DNA of 64,000 nucleotides from Tetranychus cinnabarinus (taxonomy: Eukaryota; Arthropoda; Arachnida; Trombidiformes; Tetranychidae), in NCBI GenBank assembly GCA_022266195.1, contig WHVY01000007.1:186001-250000 (forward strand), in the 5' to 3' direction. The translations under genes and the position numbers were made by a program. How positions within the stretch are numbered: the stretch's first letter is position 1; the number at the start of each line of letters is the position of its first letter. This document shows positions 50,501 through 64,000 of this stretch, piece by piece. Under the pieces are notes generated by a model. The model was not told the DNA's origin and ran no database searches. It was given only the letters and a program-made list of their open reading frames with translations.

Positions 50501-53500
50501 TTTTCCTCTTTTCAATCCTCATCATGGCAGTCAGCTAAGGCTTTGCATCATTTACCAGACTGGTAATATTTTATTCATTGCTTTGTAGAAGATATTAAAG
50601 TTGATAATGAATTGAAAGATGAGAATGATGATGATGATAAACCAAAAACTAAAGTAAAATAAAACAAAAATGGTATGAAGAAAGATGAAGCAAAAGCAAA
50701 AAGAAAGGAAATAAAACGTAACAGACTCACCCGTAGATATAAACTCTGTTAATGAGTTTATTCAAGGTTTCACCTTATTTATTAGATACTTGAATATCTA
50801 TCTGGACTTTATTTAATAATAAAAACATAAAAAATTGAATAAAAAGAGTAAAAAATCTGAATAAAATTTCAATAAAATTGTAGTTAGAAACAATCACGAA
50901 AAAACAAAACAAAAATAATGTAAAATTTTAAAATTTGATTTCAGTTAAATATTTAAATTTATTATTTCTCAAGAGAAGGCGCTATTAACAGTTTGTGCAA
51001 TTTCAATTTGTTTTTGCTTTCAATAGCAATATTAACTCTAGATAATCAACTTTTAATTGCAATTGATTGCATTTTAAGTATACTTTAATCAACTTTTAAA
51101 CATATCCAGGTAATGTATAAATGTCATTCTTGGTACTTTAATATTTTAAATTCATTAATGTTGTATTAATTATCACCATTTGTTTCACGTTTTTCTTGTC
51201 CCAGCTATCGGTTTGATCGATTCAAAAGCAAAGAAATGATATAAACCAAGGAGGAATATGAATTTGACTAACAATCCTTTCAGGTAAATTTAGTTTCTAC
51301 TCTGCCTATAGTAATAATCATCATCAGCTCTTCATCTCAACCATGATCATGATTTTAACAGTCCGAATCCTATAATATTGATGGTCATTAAGGAGGAGGA
51401 GTTTTCTCGCCTTTTATTTCCAATTGTAAAAACCATTAATTGATTTGATTGGCCATCGAAGAGAATGAAAAATAAAATGAAAAAGAAGAAGAGTGAAAAG
51501 ATGATGCTGATAATGAGGTTGATGATGATTATTATGATTAAGCTTATGATGATCAAGAGAAAAGCAAGAAAAAAAGAAGAAATAAAAGTTAGGTGTAAAC
51601 ATTTATCTCTTCTTATATTTACCTTGGTTGAACAACATTTTAACATCGTTAGCATAATCAATTTGACAGGTTTGAAAAGAGCCAAAAATCAGAGGGGAAA
51701 AGCTGAAACCACACCCGAAGATGTACTTGTAATTAACCCTTGATGGCTGCCAAAAGATGCAAAAAAAGTGAGAGATTATATGATAAATTATGGACCAAAA
51801 AATGTTAAGGAAAAGACTTGGATACCTGGAAAGGCCAAAATGAAGACGCAGATGAAGACTGACACTAGGATCGATTTGGAAAACGTTTGTTTGATTGAAA
51901 GGAAACAATTGGCACTGTCATCATCATTATTATCAAGTGTTACAAGCAACATCCCTTCCACCCACTTTTCCTCCAGTGATACCTTCCTCCTTGCCATCAT
52001 CTTCAATCTTTGACAGATTACCTTAAAAGCTGTTGATCTAAAGCAAAACGTTATAATGAAGAGGTTACCATTGATATTTAATTTTTAAAATACCTATTTG
52101 GACTTGAATAATTAATACCAAATGTTTGGTGTGTTTGGATAAAATTAAGGTTCAAATAATAACTGACAATCAAATAATAATGGTAACATTTAACACCCAA
52201 TATGTATTATCAGTGGTACTCTTCATTTTCATATCAATGTTTTGTTTTTTGTATCCTTAAACTTACCTGAATCGGTAACATTTTGTTTTCCCCAACCTAT
52301 TTTTTACCATTTATGGCTACTTATTAGCCTTTTTCGTTGCTCATCATCATCAACATTTTTATCTTCCTCCTCCTGCTCTGACTTATTTCTCTATTTATGC
52401 CTACAGGCGATGAGAGTTTACTTTTATTTTTTTTTTCTTCGTTGCTTCTCATCTCTCCCGTTGAGATTGAGAAGTTAAGAGAGAGGAAGAAAAGTCTTTG
52501 TCAGATTTTTTCAAGAGCTTAAGATGATGGCTAAGGAAGGAGGAGGAAGAAGAGGAGGAGGAAGAAGAGAAGGAGGGAGTCAAAAGGAAAGAGAGACTCG
52601 CCCAAAGATGAAAACAATAAGAATTTAAATTCTCACCAAAAAAAGATTTTCTCTCAGCAAGAAACATAAAGACATCCATCTCTGTCTTGGTCTGCATGTC
52701 CTATCAAGATGAGTTAACAATTGGTATTAGTAAATCAATAGATACATATCCATTTATAAATACATCAATACAATTAGATATTGTTTTCCAACTCTAAAGT
52801 AATTTGATTAAGTTAATTACAGGAGATGCTGTTGGAGGAATCAAAGATAACCCGAGAAACTAAACATCGCAACGCGTTTGTTGCCATTTACACAGCTGTT
52901 CAATTGGCTTTGATGCATTTTACATGTTCATCAATTTATCCAAACTTACAACCCATTGAACCGAGTGGAAATTATTGAAATGAAATGAATTATTTACTTT
53001 AGATTTACTCAGTTTATTGAATATTGTTTTCACTGTTGTTTGTCAAGCACAAACTAGCCTCAAGTAAACACCAGCTTTTTATTATCAGCTTGTAGTGTAA
53101 CCCTTTTTTACTATTGTTGTTGTCGGATCATTTTCAATTCACAATTGAAATGAATCACGCCATAGGAAAATAAAAGGCGTTACCCTGTTCTATTGAAAAA
53201 GAAAAAATAGCGATTTTCCATTGTTGGGTTGACCTTAGGTCAAGATGTTGAACATGCTTCCATTGAAATTCATAAAGCAAAGATTTAAAAGTGGCCTAGA
53301 CTGATCATTCTTATTCATTGGAAATGTTATCTTTAAGATGGTTACTGCTGTTAAACTGTAAAGAGCAAAGGCTAAATGATAAGGTTATTCAGGTCAAAGA
53401 TAAACTTTGATACTTTTGACATTATCTTGAGCTTTAAATTTTGAAAGGGTCAATATTATTGAGGCAAAAAAAAGTAATCTTTATGCATTTCTGATTGAAA

Positions 53501-56500
53501 ACTGTTTCTTTTTGCTTTTCTAATTTTCACTCTCTTGCTGTGGTCCCAATTGCAATCTTATTTCAACTTGAAATTAACATTTCACATGTTTAACCTGTTA
53601 ACGATTATCTTTGTTGATTTGAATAATAATAATCACGCACCATTACAACCCATCAATCAAATTGAACACAAAAAGTGTAACCAAATAAACACTTGAAACT
53701 ATTTTTTTCTGGCTTGGATGATTGTGACTTCTCGCTTTACCTCATGCAACCAAACGTTTGGCTTCAATTAGAGATGATATTGATCAGGTTATTTTCCTAT
53801 CATCAGGGCGATTAACGATATTGGTTGGATGGTTATATTAAAATATCAAGAATCGTCCAGATTTATGTCTTGAAAGCTGGAAATCATTGATGAAAATAAA
53901 GTAAATAAAGTAAAGTATTTATAAATCGTATGGCTGTCGAACAAGCATTTAAAACAAACCTTTGTTGACCAATAAAAAGGTAAAAATGGCAACAAGGATA
54001 AGGGTAAATACAATGGAAGGTTAAAGAAGTAAAGAAATAACTCTTATTTGCTCATAAAGGTAGGAATAAGATGAGTAGAGAATTGATTCAAGATAATTAG
54101 CGTGAACAGTTTAAATTGTGAGATTGAAGGTAAGGTTCAACTGTAGGTTCAACTCAACGTATTGACAAAACAATAAGACTTTTTTTTGTTTAACTTTAAG
54201 TTTTTGAACTGGTCATTGCAATATATCTTGAAGAAGATGATGAAAAATGGCCAAGTTTACCTTAGCAGGTTAACATGATCAATAGATATTACCTTACCTA
54301 CACTTCTGTATGAGTTGTAATATCCAATTTAACCAATGGTTTAAGTTATTGTTGACCTTACAGCCAGTACGAATCAAATTACTTATTGTTATGTTGGCTG
54401 TAGTTGTGTGTTTGCTTGTGAATCAATGGCTGAAATTAATTAGAAGAGTAAAATCTGAAACAAAAATGATAAGGAGGAGAGAGTTGAAAAGGTAAAAGAA
54501 AAGAAGACAAACTAGAATGAACCAGGGGAAGAAGGGTCTGAGAAAAATGGAGTAAATGCAACTGAAGATTGGTATGATGATGATGATGATGAAGGAATTA
54601 AAAAAAAGGTCTTAGGACTCCCTAGTTAGCATCCTCTTAAGTAGCCTCACCAATCCATCAAATGAACAAGATTGACGGCCAACTTGATGGTCTTCATATG
54701 GCGAGACTTGATCTCCATCTCTCTCACCAATCAATTGACTTGAATAATTCACCAAACCACATAATAACAAATATATATAAACATCATCATTCTCGTTATT
54801 TGACTTTCTTGAACAATAAGAAATCCATCTTCAAGGTGTGTTCAGCTTTGTACAAATACCAAGACTCATCTTCAATCTTCATCTTGTTGGAAACTTCATA
54901 ACTGCAATCCTGAACATCTGAAGAGAGCAAACACAAAGAGATAAAAAGAAATACTGAAATGTAAATATTTTAAGGTGGAAGTACAAGAAAATATAATTGT
55001 AATTCATTAAAAGAGCGAAGATTCAAGTTAATATTAAACAGTTGACTTCAAATGATTCATCAAAAAATATGCAAACAAAATTTCCAATCAATTGCAAGAC
55101 ATCGATGTATCGAAAAATTAGACGCTCATTACATCGAAACATGAATTATTTTGTTTAGGCTTAACAAGTTCATTAGCCTGTTGTTATATGAAATGTTCAT
55201 CAAGAGGTAATCAACGATGATAAAGACTCTAATTTAAACCATGTAAAGGCCAGAAATTAATAAAATAATAGTTCGCTTCGCTCAGACTAATAATATGATA
55301 ATAAGAAAGGATGTTTAAGATTGTTAGCTTCATGTTTATGAATATTATTAAAGAGGAGTTTATATTAGGTAGGTTGGATCAACGTGACAATCGTCATCAT
55401 CAGGTAAGTATATTATTATTATATTAACTTGGATTATTTTATATGTAAATTTTGTTTCGTTGAACCAACTGTCAACCTTTTCAAGGTTTCAGTTAAACTC
55501 TTTTATTAATTTAAATGAACAATTAACATGTTCACTGAAATATGATTCCAAGTGATACTCTTCGTGTTGTTACTTATTAAGAGAGCCTCAATTTTTAAGA
55601 AGGTGATGTTAAACAGTTTATTTTGTGGACAATTATTTCCGTCATTTTTGCCACCTTTACCTGTTTTTATCTTCCTTTCATCTTCTTACCTTTCCCTCTT
55701 CATCATTCTTCATCTTCCTTTATCATCATAATCATCAGTTTCTTCTTCTTTTCTCATGATCAGGTTGATCAACATCTTAACAAGGTAACCAAAAATTGTT
55801 CACAAAACTAAACGCTTTCCTTAACCATATAATTTGTTGTCAGTTTGTAATTTGTCAACCTTTAATTGAAAATTAGCTTCCAAATTATTTAACATTTTCA
55901 CTTTTTGTTTATCTCGTGATTAAGTCAATTAACAGATGAAAATTAAATCTACTCATCTAGACAGAAATTTATATTGATAATAGCAATTATTTAGCTAATC
56001 CAACACTTTTGTTTGTAAGCCAATTTGAAGTCAGAAAGCGTTTCATCTCAACGATTTCATTCTGACATTTCAATAAAATTTCATCCAAATCTGTTTGTTT
56101 ATTCCAGCGATTAAAAGACCATCAAAGGAATTTTTGATCATCAGTTTAAATAAAATTAAATGTACTACGCAGCAACTTTTATATTTCAAATCACAATAAC
56201 ATGGAAAAGCCAAACAAAAAATAAGATTAGTGCTTTTGTTGATGAGCATTTGTCATATTTGTAAATATGATTAACAATCACCTTTGTATTTATGTTGGTT
56301 GAAAGGCTGATTGGTCAATCATGTTTAAATCAATCCAGTTCAGTTTCTTTCATGCACTGATTTTGTTTCCATCGACCTTGATTTTGGGAACTTGAATCGC
56401 CTTGAATCTGGATAAAGATATACTTTTTAATGTTGACTTTGATTCTCATCAACGGTATGTTAATTACCGATTAAGATTGTGATTAATAACCAATCAAAGT

Positions 56501-59500
56501 TTACTCCTGAAAACCACCAAATCAATCAATCGATACTTTTGGCCATCTATTAAAAAGTAAGTTATTAAATGAATCCAAAGATGAAAGACAATGATTATGA
56601 TTCAGTTTAACTTGTTATAATGTAGACAAGCGTTGTAATCGATTATAATTTGTAAATGATGAGCCATCAACCTTGCGATTAATCAGAAATCACTGAAACC
56701 TTGATCATTAACAGGTAATCAAGATAGTTAATGATGTGTTAATTTAAATGAACCATTGGCCAATTGGACTTGATGATCTCTAGTTGACACAAAATAACGC
56801 TTAAATTTTCCAACATCTTTTCTTGATAGATTCAGTTTCTTAAACTCTGTAAATGCAGAAAAAAGTTCAATTAGCATATTTTCAAATAAATGGAAAATTG
56901 GTCGATTATTAATTAAGATAATTAAAAGACTAACAAGCAAACAGAACAGGAAATTATATCATAGATTTATTACATCCTGTAATGTTTCAATGAAAAAAAA
57001 TGTTTCCAGTCAGAAAAAAAAACTAAAAGCAAAGTGTTAAAGCTGAATTTCAATTAACTTACAATTCTGAGAAAAAATAAAAATGAAATTTTCTGAACAA
57101 AGTTACAAGTTAATTTCACATGATGACATAAAGTTAATATCCAATTGAGGATGCCACGTTTTCAATCCTAAGTGAATCCAGTTAACAAAAGATTACCATT
57201 GATATGGCAAGACACAACAGGTTGACTTTTGAACATCTCCGGTTAATTTATGGACAAGATTATGGTTAACATGGAAAATCAATTAAGCCGAAGATTAACA
57301 TTTTTAAAACTGGCACTACAACAATTAACAAGATACAAGGAAAAGAGACAAAAATTAAAGATTAAATCCAGATTAGCTAATTAAGATTTACAGACAAAGG
57401 ATTCGGTCTACTCATCTGGTTGCTAATCACCATTGGTCACCAACTTGCAGCAATCTTGAGCGCGACAAACAAAATGAAAAGCCTAACCAAACAATGTTGC
57501 TAATCGCGTTCCAATAATCTATTAACATAATCACAATATAATTATGGTTAACGATTTAGTTACCATCAGAGGATTAAAAGCGTGGTCCTTCTTTAAATTT
57601 TTCAAGTCACTAAGACTCTTAATCATTAATCATTTCCCAAAAGATGATGATCTTGATTTACCTTCTTCTCCGTTTCCTTCAGTTTGCTTTTCCTTGCTTC
57701 TTTGGCGGATCATTTTTGATTGCAATGACAATCATTAAGATAATCATTTAAGCTCAATTTAGACAATGAATCCGTCTTATCAAATTAGTAATTAGCTGAT
57801 AAAGAAGACAGAGAATCCAGTAAATGCTGAATCGCAATGGATTTACCTTTAGTCTTCCTCAAGATATACTTGTCAACTATTGGGATTAAGTCTTACCCAA
57901 AATATTCAAGTTGACAATGAATAATAATCATGTTTCTTATCACCAAATATCTTTCTAGAATTGAAAAATTATCATTTTGATTTATTTGCTTTCCATGTTC
58001 TGATTATCAGATTATCAAAAAGTTGTTAACATTACAAGACAAACTACTTGGAGTGAATGAAAATTCACTGTATTATTATTAATCTTATTACCATCTGATT
58101 TCTCATACTTAATGATTATTATGATCATGTTAACTTCATTTTCACCTTTTACATTTCATTTTTCACTGGATTATCGCATGATAAAAATGTTGACTTCAAG
58201 AGCAGCATAAATTAAGGACCAGAAGAGCCAAAAAAAACAAGTTACTCTTCTAGTCTTAAATAATCATCATTTAATTAATATTGAGCTAGATTATATTTAC
58301 CTTGCAATTTACAATTTAAAAAAAGGTGAAAATGTAAATCTTTGTGAATATAATGTAGAGTGAAAAATGGCCAGAAAATATTCAGAGGCGAGAATAGGAA
58401 TAGAGCTGAAGTAAAATACAAATCTAGATGATAATTTGATTCACATGTAAATGATAAGTGAATGGTGATGATGACAGGTTGATTTATCCAACAATTAAGT
58501 AACAAAGTGAGAAACTAATTTGTGGATTAATTTGAAGCAATTTAAATTCAATCAACTTCTCCCAGCCTTAATAATCGTCCCTAATCATCATCATTATCTT
58601 TACGATTCTTCTTTACCTTTGCTATCTCTCTCTCTCCTATTTGTTCACTTCTCTCAGGCCTTTCCTCTCTTACAGCTAAATATCACCATCAACATGATCG
58701 TGCTTTAGATTACAGTAAACATTGTATTAACAGCAAACTTATCATTAAGAACCGTTACCTACAATTGATAACTATAATTTAGAGGTTCAATAAAAATACA
58801 ATTAACTTAACTATTTATTTTTCAATTAACTTACCTTTACTTGAGCCAACATCCAAACCTCTGGCCAATGTATATAATTACAGCAAACGCTTTGAAAATA
58901 AACCAGTAGGGTTAAAACACAGAGATTTAGGTAGAAACAATTATGCTTGGTTGATGTATTTGTATTAATTTAAACAAAAACCAATAATTTACCAATTACC
59001 AATACACGTTATTAAAATTAACTACTGATTAAGAAGTATTTAAAGATGAAATCAATTTAAGATTAAATTTAACTCATTTTGCTTTGAAAATAACCATTCA
59101 ACGACTAGGCTCAAAGAGCTGTACGCTTTGGCTTGGTGTGTTCAGCCGTTTTTTTGGTTAGTCATTTGGTGGTTAAGAGATCTATTAGACAAATTGAAAA
59201 GTTAATTTATTTTAGTGAAATGTCTGATTATTTATCTTTAATTATCTTTTTTTTAACACGGTAATGGTGCAATTTTGTTATGTTTTTTCATCCCCGATCC
59301 TTTCACGTTGTCTGTTTCATTCAGAGGAAGCTTTCATTGCGTTAACGTTTTCTTGGTGATGGTGATAATGTGACCTGGGAAATAGTCAATGAGCTGTGAA
59401 AACTGTTACCTGAGATGAAATAGATATTAAATAATGATAAATGTTGATATTGAATTTCAAAGTTAAAGCAAGAGAAAAAACAAGTTAGGCTGGAAAAAAA

Positions 59501-60829
59501 GAAATTTACCTTACAATTCTTTAAGGTACAGGTTGAAGCTTGACAACAACAACAACAGGTTAGTAAAGGTAAGAAACGTAAAAATTGTTGAGATACAAGT
59601 TTCTCAATTTTTTGTGGTTCCTTTCAGTTAAATGAAATAACTCAAATTGATGTACTTGTTATTTTGAGAGCATTTCTCATATTAATTGTACTCTCAAATT
59701 TGGTTAAACGTTTCTCGTCAAGTTAATTTTACTTTTTTTGGGTTTACTTCAAAGGAACCAAATAAATTAAGACTTGATCTGAATTTGCTGTCATTCACTT
59801 GATTTCAACCTTTTTTCATTCACTTGCTACCCACTGACTAATTAACAATCTAATTCTATTTCTTTTTATGTGTAGCTCAGATGAACTTTGGTTTTTAATG
59901 TTCAGCTCAATAGTTGATCAGTGTACTCAAGGATGTGGTTGGTGAAGTCACTTTGAACTTAATTGAGTTATTTAACCATTGGACATTAAATTGGACTTCT
60001 CAATGAAACTACTTTAAGTGCAGTCACTCTTTTACAGTCCTTTTGATCTTGACGATTCAGTTTATTATTGATTGCTGGTTACCACTTTTAACAAATGATT
60101 TGAGACAGAGATTTGGTGAAACAATATCTTATATCATTTAATCTTGATGAGAAAATTTGTACAGAATCAATGATTTCATCGTGTCGACGAAACTCTTGAT
60201 TTGTTTCTTGATTGCAATTTTGGTCGATATTAATGAACAGGGATTCAGTGAATACATTATTAGTTTTTAAGTAAAAAGATACATTGAAAGTGATAATCGA
60301 TGGTTAAAAATGATAAAACAATGTAAAAAATAATTTTCTTGAAAAATAATTTACTTTTGCGAAAAAACAATTCTTCTCTTTAACCCTGGCTGGTACTGAT
60401 TAAGTTTTTTAAACGTTAATCAAGAGATCATGAATGAAATGAGTAGGGAAAGAGAGTTTTAATTCGTGCTGTAATAAGCTCTATTCAACATAATTAAGTT
60501 GAGTTGATCAGGTAAACAGAGTGAACCTTTGATCATTGGAGTTGTCGGATGGAGACAACATAAGATATGATTAAACAGCTATTCATCAACATTTCAACTG
60601 TAAATCAAAGTTATTCAGTTGGAACAGCTTGTTAATTGTCATCAATTATGGAAACCAATCAATTGTGTTGAACAATTGACAAAAATTTTACGTCTTCAAA
60701 GTCTTTCTTTAGTCTTTTGTAAACCAAAACCATTCACAGGTTTCTGTAACTTACAATTAACTTGTGATGTGGGTTAATTCAGTTATATCACAATAAGTTA
60801 ACTAATAACTTTAAATATTCTTCCAGTGA
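47563..60829. other. Gene-poor 13.3-kb region with enriched AGGTAA/TTACCT words
   Basis: No ORF here has coding character: the longest are Lys/Met-, Ser- or Phe-rich runs from low-complexity GAAGAA/TTCTTC DNA. I see no tRNA, rRNA or transposase. Low-complexity purine or pyrimidine tracts occur at 51465-51600, 52340-52600 and 55650-55760. AGGTAA or its complement recurs throughout (for example 48518, 48792, 49460, 51108, 51282, 52263, 54257, 54289, 54294, 55402, 55783, 56713, 57658, 58831, 59506, 60510). It may be the regulatory domain of fj or of a gene outside the window, or contain an unrecognised non-coding transcript. Confidence 0.5.
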
Positions 60830-63258
60830 TTAAAGATCGTTCCTTGATGCACACGGTGATTTTTCACAGGATCCAAACAGTGACCGACACTTATCGATTT
60901 GTTCAATGACAGTGGCTAACCTGGACTTTAATATATTCGCATTTCGATCAGGAAGAAAGGGCAAGTTGTGCGTTTTAGGATTATATCCAGATTTATTGAG
61001 ACTATGGCGAAGAAGTTGAATAAGATTTCCATCTCGATGCAGCTTCTCCAAGGCTTCAACTGTTGATCGACGAAAGACACAAGTTCCATTGAGGAGTTTC
61101 CTATGGAAAGGTTCATACTTTCGAAGAAGGCGATAACCATGAAGAAGACCTGATTCATTGTCTAGAAATAACAGTAATCCAGTTGATTTGACTTTGACAA
61201 GATTATGAGCTGGTGAATCCATCATGTCAGGATTCCACTGGCGGTTAAACATATTGTTAACTATTCTGTCCAAGTTTGCAGTTAAATAATCAAAAACTAT
61301 CAAGTCTGACCATTGAGCTAAATCAGCAAGATAGGGAAGATTGATTGAACTTTGATTGGTGTTATTGTTATTCCCAGTTAAACTAGTGCCAGGAATTAAA
61401 TCATCAACTACAGGATACAAGGTTGGTTCAGATGAACGTCGTAAACTGAATGGTATAAAGGCTGGAACCAAATCGGGTACCCATTGGGTGACTACAACAG
61501 ACTTATCGGTGGACCATTGAGCTAGATGAAGTGAAGGTTTTACTTGATCCCAGACTGGATTTAAACCAACTCGCTGTGAATTGGAAAGCGATGAAGATGT
61601 TGAAGATGATGATGATGCAGATGAAGATGATGTCTTACGAAGTCTTGATAGTGCTGCTGGAGGTAAATTGGCGATTCCCAGGAGACGGGCCAAGTGAAAA
61701 CTAAATATATCACCTTGTATTTGATCGTTATTTTGACGGTGACGGACACAGGACAGGATTCCGTCTTCAAACATGACTAGCCTATTGGATTGACGGCCAC
61801 AGCCTTCAGATACTTTAATTGCTGGCTTCTCAGAAACCATAGTTAACCAGCGATTGTCATCGCCACTGTTGAAACCCTTTGGGAGTTGAGATTCAATTTC
61901 ACTTGACCAGTAAATGCCATTTTCAATAATATCTTCTGGAAGAGTTTTACTGTTCACTTTAGTATTAATGTTTTCATTAATTGACCATCCTGTTTCTACA
62001 TTGTTATCTGTGGATAATGAGAATAATAAAAGATAAAGAAAATAACAATTATTTTGACCATCTTAATGTTGGTTAAAAAACAAAAATCATAGCAATCAAT
62101 CAATGAATGAGAAACATCAATCATCTCTAAATCATCAGAGAGAAGCTTTCTTAACAAGGGAAACTCAGAGTGCAAGATAAGTTCAAGAATTGTATAAGTT
62201 AGCGTTAAATGAGATTCAATGGTTTCAACAAGAAAAAAAGAAATGTCATCAACGGAAAACAACTAATCAATCACTGAAAATCATCGCTTATTAACTGGCT
62301 GATTCAATTGAACATTGGATCGGTAGAAGGTATCATTATACTGAATATAAGTCGGAAAACTATCTGATTGGTAATTAATGAAATCAAATTTGATACACTT
62401 TAAACCCTTGAATTGGTCAGTTGAAGATTTTGAATGAACAAATCATTTGGAAAGTCAACTATTATTTTTAACCATTTGTGAATGAAAAGTTTTAATTAAA
62501 TTTATCATTAGATATTGAAGGTAACATGTGAAGGTTAATGATGAAGATGGAAAGGTCTGTTACCTGGAAAGTAATAAATCTTTTGCGTGAATTTTCAATG
62601 ATTTAAGGTAAGAAAAAGGATGAAAAAGAAGGTAAACAAGCCTAAGTTGAATTGATTAATCAATGAACGACCAACAACATTTCTGGTATATGAATCAAGT
62701 CTATGGAAATTTTTAGGAATAAAAACAAAGATTATTTACTCTTATGTAAAGCTAAATGAGGTATTACAATGAGAAAAAAAATCCATAAGCTATGAAAAAA
62801 GCGATTAACAGAAAGACGACCATTAGAAGAGCAAGCAAAAATGAGAAGAAATAATTATCAGATGAAAAATGCTTCAGGGCTAACTCATGATGGACAGCAT
62901 CTTCTGATCCAGCTGATTTTACAGCGAGAGATAAACGGAAAATTGTAATTAGCAGTTTTAATCAATGACGGTGAAATTTTTTGAGCTCGTTAATTTGCCT
63001 TTTAGGTTACACAATCTTTCGTTTCTTTTTGTTGTGGCAAAAATTTGGGTTGAGACAATGGAGTGTTGCATGAAAAGCTTTTTGTTGTTTACGTAGGAAT
63101 TCGGTAAAGGTAATGGTGATGGTAATGATGCTGGTAAACCATAAGATTGGGAAACAAAATTGAAATTGAAACTTACCTTCAAAAGATAGGCAATCAACAA
63201 ATAAGGTACACAAAAAGATGAAGTAAACATTTGTAAGAGTAACGGTGAACAACTCCAT
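60830..63258 (-). CDS. fj: Four-jointed (Golgi kinase), two exons, 419 aa
   Basis: Exon 1 is 63177-63258: ATG at 63256-63258 and 27 codons forming a hydrophobic signal-anchor, ending at a GAAG|GTAAGT donor. Exon 2 is 60830-62007, after a TTATCCACAG acceptor. The split codon (G|AT) restores the frame exactly, giving a 1169-nt intron. The rest has the family's 'GCGRQSNRLVMFEDG---CVR' N-lobe, 'QIQGDIFSFHLARLLGI', a Ser-rich insert (about 153-169), 'DYLTANLDR' catalytic-loop-like block and the DNE motif (310-312) required in Drosophila Fj, then conserved Cys at the C-terminus. Length is near that of vertebrate FJX1 and shorter than the fly protein. Known role: phosphorylates Ser/Thr in cadherin repeats of Fat and Dachsous in the Golgi, tuning planar polarity and growth. 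Confidence 0.85.
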
Positions 63259-64000
63259 ATTAAATAATCCTTTGGACTATGGATCACAAATAATTTGACA
63301 AAAATTACAAGTTGAAATCTATTAGCTTTGAATATTCCGCTTTGAACTCGGGATTAGGTTTGAAAATCTGGTCATTTCGATGAAATTTTGAATTCGGTAG
63401 ACGATTGTTTATTGATGATTATAGCTTGAGCTACACACAAACTTGAAAGTGTTATAAAATCAAGATGACAGGATGAAATGAGATGTCTCGAGATGATCCT
63501 GTTAGCTTGTTATAAAGGTATAGATGAATAAACACATGTACTTCTCTCAGAAAAGGTTACATTATGATGAGGAAATAAGATGACGATACATTTTATCATA
63601 TAAATGAGAAAGATTTGCGTAAAGATTGAAACTTGGATCAACTGGTAGCAAAATTTGAAGACATTTACACGATTTTTAAGTTGTTGATGTTGATGTTAAC
63701 TTGAAGAGCACATCCACTCGCAACAAGGCCAAATTGATCTCTGTCTTAAGCAAAAACATAAAGATGGTAAATGTGAAGAAACTAGTTAAAGGTTGGGCTC
63801 TTGGATAAAGGACCAGCCCAACAAGCTTTCTTTCATCTTGTTGATGATTCTTGACCGCCTCTTCAAGAGTTTCTTCAAGCTTTTCCTTTTCACATTCATT
63901 ATTCCAAAGTCAATGTTTAAACATTATTATTTGATCCCATTATTTTAGATTTGATTAACTGGTAAAATTAGAGAAAAAATTGCCAAAAAGTAAATGAAAA
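63259..64000. other. Upstream flank of four-jointed
   Basis: About 740 bases to the window edge with no ORF or repeat recognised. It presumably includes the fj promoter and 5' UTR; no TATA box or other specific element can be assigned. Confidence 0.35.

Noticed and set aside
51347..52013. Several overlapping ORFs rich in Lys/Met or Phe/Ile
   Set aside because: They arise from GAAGAA/TTCTTC and GATGAT low-complexity DNA, overlap on both strands and show no domain.
52242..52697. Ser- and Phe-rich ORFs on both strands
   Set aside because: They are a translation of a polypurine/polypyrimidine tract (GGAGGAAGAAG), not coding.
54662..54901. 79-aa plus-strand ORF with His/Ser-rich composition
   Set aside because: No homology recognised, no splice context and no conserved neighbours. 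Length is within chance for AT-rich DNA.
61996..62262. 88-aa minus-strand ORF just upstream of the fj main frame, ending in a hydrophobic stretch, considered as the fj N-terminus
   Set aside because: It is in another frame and ends in a stop at the acceptor region. The exon at 63177-63258 joins in phase and fits a signal-anchor better.

Overview
The window is AT-rich animal nuclear DNA. A short-intron four-jointed gene, large lineage-specific DEG/ENaC expansions in mostly uninterrupted reading frames, and Ty3/gypsy, Tc1/mariner and pogo-type elements point to a chelicerate, most likely a spider mite such as Tetranychus. The species is inferred from family knowledge; no database was searched.

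Layout. (1) 1-1367: 3' end of an env-bearing retroelement (env remnant with an in-frame stop, polypurine tract, LTR-like promoter region). (2) 1368-4316: a tightly packed cluster that looks like an integrated DNA virus or large DNA transposon. On the minus strand it carries a frameshifted TBP-like gene, a PC4-like protein, a RING-finger gene with a 61-nt intron, an unassigned 'F-x-x-QGF' protein, a small secreted protein and an A32-like ATPase. (3) 4477-16258: a minus-strand DEG/ENaC gene split by an 11.1-kb LTR retrotransposon (4898-15997). The two LTRs look identical. The element encodes a small membrane protein, Gag-Pol (integrase truncated), a broken Env and, unusually, a last ORF with two CCHC zinc knuckles and a complete DEDDh 3'-5' exonuclease motif set placed one base after a strong splice acceptor. 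(4) 16.2-47.6 kb: an array of DEG/ENaC-like channel genes in two subfamilies. Every subfamily A gene is on the plus strand and every subfamily B gene on the minus strand, so the array is largely a repeated divergent B-A pair. Several copies are interrupted or truncated, one by a 2-kb pogo-like transposon with perfect 117-bp inverted repeats. MITEs, a tRNA-like sequence and a Tc1 relic lie between copies. (5) 47.6-60.8 kb: a gene-poor stretch with no convincing ORF, enriched in AGGTAA/TTACCT. (6) 60.8-63.3 kb: four-jointed (fj) on the minus strand, in two exons.

How the parts relate. The A and B channel proteins share two-membrane-segment architecture and a divergent shared intergenic region. 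They could be co-expressed subunits of heteromeric channels (inference). The retroelement's exonuclease and the TBP/PC4/RING/ATPase cluster are the best candidates for undescribed systems.
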